A stretch of DNA of 46,251 nucleotides from Verrucomicrobium sp. BvORR034 (GTDB taxonomy: Bacteria > Verrucomicrobiota > Verrucomicrobiia > Verrucomicrobiales > Verrucomicrobiaceae): positions 1 to 46,251 of the forward strand of contig NZ_BATQ01000131.1 in the NCBI RefSeq assembly GCF_000739635.1. Reading direction: 5' to 3'. Under the pieces are notes generated by a model that was given only the letters and a program-made list of their open reading frames with translations, did not search any database and was not told where the DNA came from. Shown in pieces: positions 41,999-46,251 of the stretch. Every line of letters starts with the position of its first letter. Position 1 is the stretch's first letter. The translations under genes were made by a program, and so were the position numbers.

Positions 41999-42535
41999 AT
42001 GACCTCCAGCCGACTTTCCACCTGTGCCTTCCTGTTTCTGGGAGCGGGCTTGGTGGGACTGTCTCCAGCCGAGCCACGCGTGGCGCGTGACGGTGGGGAG
42101 GATCAGGCTGGCGTGGTGGCCATCAAGCTGCCACTTCGCTCCACGTCTGTCAGGCCCTCTACCGGTGAGCCTCACAGACAAAAGCGCACTCCGCTGGATC
42201 CCTCCAGCCCTGCGTCCCCCCTGAGGGTGACCCCGCCTGCGCTCGTCGCCATTCTGACCGGCAATCAGGAACGCCCCCGTGCCGCCGTCCAAGTGGCGCT
42301 GCCGTGGCAGAGTGCGGTTCCTGCCCTGTCCGAGTCTGACCAAGTCACCCACCGGCCGCTGCCTTTCGACCCTGCAGCGGCCCCTTTCGCCACCCAGATA
42401 GACCTTCAACGGCAGGCGAAAACGGAGCTGGCTTCGCGACGGGCCCAGTACCCAGACCATCAGCAATACCGGTTCACCGACAATTGGGAATTCATGAGGG
42501 GGTGCCTCCGGGCACCAGACGGGATCGAGGCCTGA
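41999..42535 (+). CDS. Small secreted protein downstream of the exosortase, hypothetical
   Basis: A protein of 178 residues from the ATG at 41999; the in-frame ATG at 41975 would put residues MSFPFLSA before the signal peptide. The hydrophobic core is LSTCAFLFLGAGLVGLS, with likely cleavage near SPAEP. The rest is Pro/Arg/Ala-rich and probably disordered, ending in an aromatic and charged segment (DHQQYRFTDNWEFMRG). A pyrimidine tract precedes the start (41979-41990). It lies 185 bases after the exosortase on the same strand and may be cotranscribed. A long opposing frame on the minus strand covers the same bases, but it is Arg/Gly-rich and shadow-like. No family is recognised. Confidence 0.5.
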   Translation: MTSSRLSTCAFLFLGAGLVGLSPAEPRVARDGGEDQAGVVAIKLPLRSTSVRPSTGEPHRQKRTPLDPSSPASPLRVTPPALVAILTGNQERPRAAVQVALPWQSAVPALSESDQVTHRPLPFDPAAAPFATQIDLQRQAKTELASRRAQYPDHQQYRFTDNWEFMRGCLRAPDGIEA

Positions 42536-42711
42536 GCCTCCTACGCACCCTGGGAGCCCTGCCCCTCCCTTGGGGAAGACAATGTACTCTTCCCTGACCT
42601 TCACCCTAGACTGGGTGACGGACGGCGCAGTTTTCCGGCAGATCCTGCCTTTGCGCAGCCTCTGCATTTTGCCCATCCCTTAATCGAGAAATTGATCTAG
42701 CGCACCACCCG

Positions 42712-42739
42712 GGCCCCCTCAGGATTGCCTGCGGGGGCC
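42712..42739. other. GC-rich hairpin upstream of secA
   Basis: GGCCCCC-T-CAGG (42712-42723) pairs with CCTG-C-GGGGGCC (42728-42739) across an ATTG loop, with one mismatch and no T-run. It lies in the 272-bp gap between the exosortase cluster and secA. It may be a U-less terminator or a leader structure of secA; nothing else was recognised in the gap. Confidence 0.4.
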
Positions 42740-42807
42740 TGCTCAACACTTACCTTGCGCAAAGTCAATCCTCAGCCATCCTACCGTCCCTTTTCCCTCC
42801 CCTTGCC

Positions 42808-45800
42808 ATGTTTGATTGGATCGTTCGAAAAATTATAGGCTCAAAGAACCAGCGCGCCGTGAAGCGGCTCTGGCCTCTGGTGCATCAGATCAACCAGATT
42901 GAAGCCAAACTTCAGAATGAACCTGAAGACGTGCTCCGCGAAAAAACTGCGGGCTGGCAGGAACGTTTCCGTGCCTTCCATGAACCCCAGTTCCTTGCTG
43001 GCGTCTGGCTGCGCGTGGCAGGTGAGGAGGAGGTGGATCACTGCCTCCGCATGGTTGCGGACCGCTTCAACCGTTTGAAGCCGCACTTCTCCAGCCTGGA
43101 CGTGAACCTGGTGAACGAAGATGCCTGGGCCAAGGAGCCGCTGGAAGCCCGCAAAGATCGCATCACCAGAGCCCGCGAAGCCTACACCGCAATCGCCCCC
43201 AGATTTGGCCAGATCGAAGCCAGCATCCTCGAGGAGATCCTTCCCGAAGTGTACGCCGTGGTGAAGAATGCCGCCCGCCGTCTGTGCGGTCGCGAAGTGC
43301 TCGTGTGTGACCAGCCCCTGCGGTGGGAAATGGTGCACTTCGACGTTCAGCTGATCGGCGGCGTCGCCCTGCATCGCGGTATGATCGCGGAAATGGCCAC
43401 GGGTGAAGGGAAAACGCTCGTGGGCACCCTGCCCGTCTTCCTCAACGCCCTGACCGGCCGCGGTGTGCACGTCATCACCGTAAACGACTACCTCGCCCGT
43501 CGTGACTCCGAGTGGATGGGCACCCTCTACAAGTTCCTGGGACTGACGGTGGGTTGCATTCAGAACGACCAGGCTCCCGATGTGCGTCGCGACCAGTATG
43601 TGGCCGACATCACCTACGGGACCAACAGTGAATTCGGCTTCGACTACCTGCGCGACAACGGCATGGCCCGGAGCAAGGACCATCAGGTGCAGCGCGGTCA
43701 CTACTTCGCCATCATTGACGAAGTGGACTCCGTCCTCATCGATGAAGCTCGTACGCCGCTGATCATCAGTGGCCCGGTGGCCACCAGCACGCACCAGTTC
43801 GATCGCTACAAGCCGCTCGTGGAGCAGCTCGTACGCCGCCAGAACACGCTGTGCAACCGCCTCATCCAGGAGGCCAACGAGCACTTCGAGAAGAAGGAAA
43901 ACGAGCAGGCCGGCCGCAAGCTCTTCCAGGTCCGCCTGGGTCAGCCCAAGAACCGCGGGTTGCTTCGCGCCCAGGAAGACGCAGACAAGCGTCGTGCCAT
44001 GGAGAAGGCCGAACTGAGCTTCTACCAGGACACACAGAAGACCGCCCTCTTCGAACTCAAGGAAGAACTTTACTACACCATCGATGAGAAGACGCATGAT
44101 GCGGATCTCAGCGAAATGGGCCGCACCTTCCTGAACCCAGACGAACCTGATGCGTTCGTGCTGCCCGACATCGCCTCTGCCTATGCAGACATCGATGCCG
44201 ACGCCGCGCTGAATGATGCCCAGCGTCTGGCCAGGAAGGAAGAAATGCAGGCCAAGTTGGACACCCAGGGCCAGCGCATTCACAACATCAACCAGCTCCT
44301 GCGCGCCTACTGCCTCTACGAGAAGGACAAGGAGTATGTCGTCGAGGAAAACAAGGTCATCATCGTGGATGAGCAGACGGGCCGCAAGATGCCCGGCCGC
44401 CGCTGGAGCGATGGTTTGCACCAGGCCGTGGAAGCCAAGGAAAGCGTCCACATCGACCACGAGACCCAGACGCTGGCGACCATCACCATTCAGAACTACT
44501 TCCGCCTCTACCAAAAGCTGGGCGGCATGACCGGTACCGCTGAAACGGATGCCGCTGAGTTCCACGACATCTATCGTCTGGACGTGCTCAGCATCCCGAC
44601 CAACCGCGTCATCAAGCGGAAGGATCACAACGACAGCATCTTCAAGACGCGTCGTGAGAAGTACCAGTCGGTGCTCAAACTCATCGTCGAGACCCACGCC
44701 ACAGGGCAGCCTCTGCTGATCGGTACGGCGAGCGTGGAGTCTTCCGAGACCCTCTCCCGTCTGCTCAAGCTGCAAAAGATCCCCCACTCCGTGCTCAACG
44801 CCAAGTATCACCGCCAGGAAGCGGAGATCGTGGCCCGCGCCGGTCAGAAGGGTTCCGTCACCGTGTCCACCAACATGGCCGGTCGTGGTACGGACATCAA
44901 ACTGGGCGAAGGCGTGGCCGAGCTCGGTGGACTCTTCGTGCTTGGCACAGAGCGCCATGAAAGCCGTCGCGTGGACCGCCAGCTTCGCGGTCGTTGCGCC
45001 CGTCAGGGTGACCCAGGGAACAGCAAGTTCTTCATCAGCTTCGAAGACGATCTCATGCGCAACTTCGGTGCGGCCGAGCGCATGACGAAGATCATGGAAC
45101 GCTTCGGCATGGAGGAAGGCCAGGAGCTGGAACACCCCTGGCTGAACCGCTCCGTCGAAACCGCCCAGAAGCGTGTGGAACAGCGCAACTACCTGTCCCG
45201 CAAACACGTGCTGGAATATGACGATGTCATGAACCAGCAGCGCGAGGTGGTGTACACCTACCGCAACGAAGTTCTGGAGAGCCCGGATCCCCGCCTGCTC
45301 CTGGATGAAGTGCTGGACAAGGTCATCCCCACCCGCCTTGAGGAGTTCATCCCCAAGGACGCCAGCAGCGACACCCAGCCGAACTATCAGGCCCTGCTCA
45401 ACTGGCTCAACACCTCCTTCCCGCTGGGCCTTACTGAAAAGGAATCCGCGCTGGAGACGAAGAGCTTCGACGAAATCGTCCAGTTTGTCATCGAACGCGT
45501 CCGCCGCGCCTACGACCTCAAGACCACCGGCGTGTTGCCTCAGCTCTTGCAAGAGAGCGAGCGCATCATCTTGTTGGAAGCGATCGATGAGCAGTGGCAG
45601 AACCACTTGTACGCCATTGACGGCCTTCGTGAAGGCGTCCGCCTGCGCTCCTACGGCCAGAAGGACCCCCTCGTGGAATACAAGTCCGAGGCGTACATCA
45701 TGTTCGAGGAGCTGATGACCAACATCTACAACAAGGTCGTCTCCAACCTCTTCAGCAGCCACCAGCGTCTCCAGGCGTTCATGGAGCATCTGCGCAACAG

Positions 45801-45999
45801 CATGCTCAACAACGCCCGTCAGATCGGGCCAGAGAACGCCCCACGCCAATCGGCCGCCCCCGAGTCCTCCGAGCAGGAAGACGAAGGCCCCAAGATCACC
45901 ATCCCGCTCAAGCGCGACATTCCCAAAGTAGGTCGCAATGACCTCTGCCCCTGCGGCAGTGGGAAGAAGTACAAGGCTTGCTGCGGTCGCGGCGCCTGA
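42808..45999 (+). CDS. secA: Preprotein translocase ATPase SecA
   Basis: A 1063-residue protein, longer than the ~900 of E. coli. NBD1 has Walker A ATGEGKT (197-203), the VITVNDYLARRD helicase segment and Walker B DEVD (304-307) followed by SVLIDEARTPLIISG. NBD2 shows STNMAGRGTDIKLG, GTERHESRR and QLRGRCARQGDPG. The scaffold and wing regions follow. The C-terminus carries the SEC-C zinc motif CPCGSGKKYKACC (Cys1047, Cys1049, Cys1058, Cys1059), used for SecB and phospholipid binding. Extra sequence lies between NBD1 and the preprotein-binding part (about 335-420, Lys/Glu/Gln-rich), as also seen in SecA of several related phyla. The start follows a CCCTTTTCCCTCCCC tract. Confidence 0.98.
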   Translation: MFDWIVRKIIGSKNQRAVKRLWPLVHQINQIEAKLQNEPEDVLREKTAGWQERFRAFHEPQFLAGVWLRVAGEEEVDHCLRMVADRFNRLKPHFSSLDVNLVNEDAWAKEPLEARKDRITRAREAYTAIAPRFGQIEASILEEILPEVYAVVKNAARRLCGREVLVCDQPLRWEMVHFDVQLIGGVALHRGMIAEMATGEGKTLVGTLPVFLNALTGRGVHVITVNDYLARRDSEWMGTLYKFLGLTVGCIQNDQAPDVRRDQYVADITYGTNSEFGFDYLRDNGMARSKDHQVQRGHYFAIIDEVDSVLIDEARTPLIISGPVATSTHQFDRYKPLVEQLVRRQNTLCNRLIQEANEHFEKKENEQAGRKLFQVRLGQPKNRGLLRAQEDADKRRAMEKAELSFYQDTQKTALFELKEELYYTIDEKTHDADLSEMGRTFLNPDEPDAFVLPDIASAYADIDADAALNDAQRLARKEEMQAKLDTQGQRIHNINQLLRAYCLYEKDKEYVVEENKVIIVDEQTGRKMPGRRWSDGLHQAVEAKESVHIDHETQTLATITIQNYFRLYQKLGGMTGTAETDAAEFHDIYRLDVLSIPTNRVIKRKDHNDSIFKTRREKYQSVLKLIVETHATGQPLLIGTASVESSETLSRLLKLQKIPHSVLNAKYHRQEAEIVARAGQKGSVTVSTNMAGRGTDIKLGEGVAELGGLFVLGTERHESRRVDRQLRGRCARQGDPGNSKFFISFEDDLMRNFGAAERMTKIMERFGMEEGQELEHPWLNRSVETAQKRVEQRNYLSRKHVLEYDDVMNQQREVVYTYRNEVLESPDPRLLLDEVLDKVIPTRLEEFIPKDASSDTQPNYQALLNWLNTSFPLGLTEKESALETKSFDEIVQFVIERVRRAYDLKTTGVLPQLLQESERIILLEAIDEQWQNHLYAIDGLREGVRLRSYGQKDPLVEYKSEAYIMFEELMTNIYNKVVSNLFSSHQRLQAFMEHLRNSMLNNARQIGPENAPRQSAAPESSEQEDEGPKITIPLKRDIPKVGRNDLCPCGSGKKYKACCGRGA

Positions 46000-46025
46000 T
46001 GCTCGCTGAAAGGTGATTGAGTCTG

Positions 46026-46058
46026 AAAGCCGGCCTTCGCGAGAGGGTCGGCTTTTTT
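46026..46058 (+). terminator. Terminator of secA
   Basis: AAAGCCGGCC (46026-46035) pairs with GGTCGGCT (46046-46053), with one G-U pair and a loop of about 10 nt. It is followed by TTTTTT (46053-46058). The remaining 190 bases of the window hold no feature I can support. Confidence 0.85.
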
Positions 46059-46251
46059 GTGTCTCTTTGAGGTCTTGGCCGGGTGTGGCAAGGCGTTTGA
46101 TGTTTCCCCCAATCTCACCACCACAGTATCCCCTGGGCACGCGGTTCTTCTCCACTTGTCTAATGGGCTCGGTGCCTGCTGGGGAACCTCGACGTCCGAT
46201 CTGTTCCCAAGCCTTGTCGCTGAAGGCACCTGGGCCCCGAGGACAGAGTCG

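Noticed and set aside
41867-42676. 269-aa minus-strand frame opposite the small secreted protein
   Set aside because: Arg/Gly/Lys-rich composition without a domain or signal; the plus strand has a signal peptide. The choice remains moderately uncertain.
42712-42739. Riboswitch or secM-type leader in front of secA
   Set aside because: Only a simple GC-rich hairpin is visible; no leader peptide with an arrest motif and no known riboswitch pattern.
42841-46155. 1104-aa open frame antisense to secA
   Set aside because: It mirrors the codon structure of secA, is His/Val/Leu-rich without domains, and secA is certain on the other strand.
46060-46251. Start of a further gene at the right edge
   Set aside because: No open frame with coding character or motif in the last 190 bases.

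Overview
The window is a GC-rich bacterial chromosome segment that most likely comes from the phylum Verrucomicrobiota (Verrucomicrobium/Prosthecobacter-like). This placement is an inference from gene content. The pointers are a fusion of a PVC-type membrane-bound dehydrogenase, cytochrome c and ThuA domains; a DUF1080 protein; a GxxExxY protein; an ECF sigma factor overlapping a Ser/Thr kinase with WD40 repeats; PEP-CTERM proteins with an exosortase; a giant autotransporter-repeat protein; and a long (1063 aa) SecA. Start codons are rarely preceded by a Shine-Dalgarno sequence, and several follow a pyrimidine tract instead. No rRNA, tRNA, CRISPR array, integrase or recognisable transposase was seen.

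Layout. 1-453: C-terminal end of an autotransporter beta-barrel with a strong terminator. 0.55-3.4 kb: two small regulator/oxidoreductase units (HxlR with an NmrA-like reductase; TetR with an SDR), each with recognisable operator sequences. 3.46-6.92 kb (minus): ECF sigma factor overlapping a WD40 Ser/Thr kinase. 7.1-19 kb: a catabolic block with an FAD oxidoreductase of the xanthan-lyase-associated type, a 61-aa membrane peptide, an AraC regulator, a phosphoenolpyruvate-hydrolase-family protein, a GxxExxY gene framed by inverted repeats, a 1676-aa ThuA/dehydrogenase/cytochrome c/ThuA fusion, a Tat-type amidohydrolase and a DUF1080 protein. 19.1-19.8 kb: a small membrane protein and a gene-free stretch with three consecutive hairpins. 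19.8-25.6 kb (minus): a 1920-aa PEP-CTERM protein with autotransporter-associated repeats. 25.7-26.7 kb: an SdpR/SdpI-like pair. 26.8-29.7 kb (minus): DNA polymerase I. 29.8-32.2 kb: a YnbA-like CDP-alcohol phosphatidyltransferase, a PlsC-like acyltransferase and a CdsA, probably one phospholipid operon. 32.2-38.3 kb: a TonB-like proline-rich protein, a COG2509 flavoprotein, an XRE/MmyB-like regulator divergent from a small membrane protein, and a tandem alpha/beta hydrolase. 38.3-42.5 kb: a VIT/vWA PEP-CTERM protein overlapping an exosortase gene, then a small secreted protein. 42.8-46.0 kb: secA with a terminator.

How the genes may work together. The exosortase (catalytic Cys, Arg and His present) would process the adjacent VIT/vWA protein and probably the giant PEP-CTERM protein about 13 kb away. 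Upstream of the VIT/vWA gene are five TTCAC/TTCAT units at an exact 11-bp period. This is the geometry of a PhoB/PhoP-type Pho box, so the sorting operon may be induced by phosphate limitation. That is the observation I consider most worth testing.
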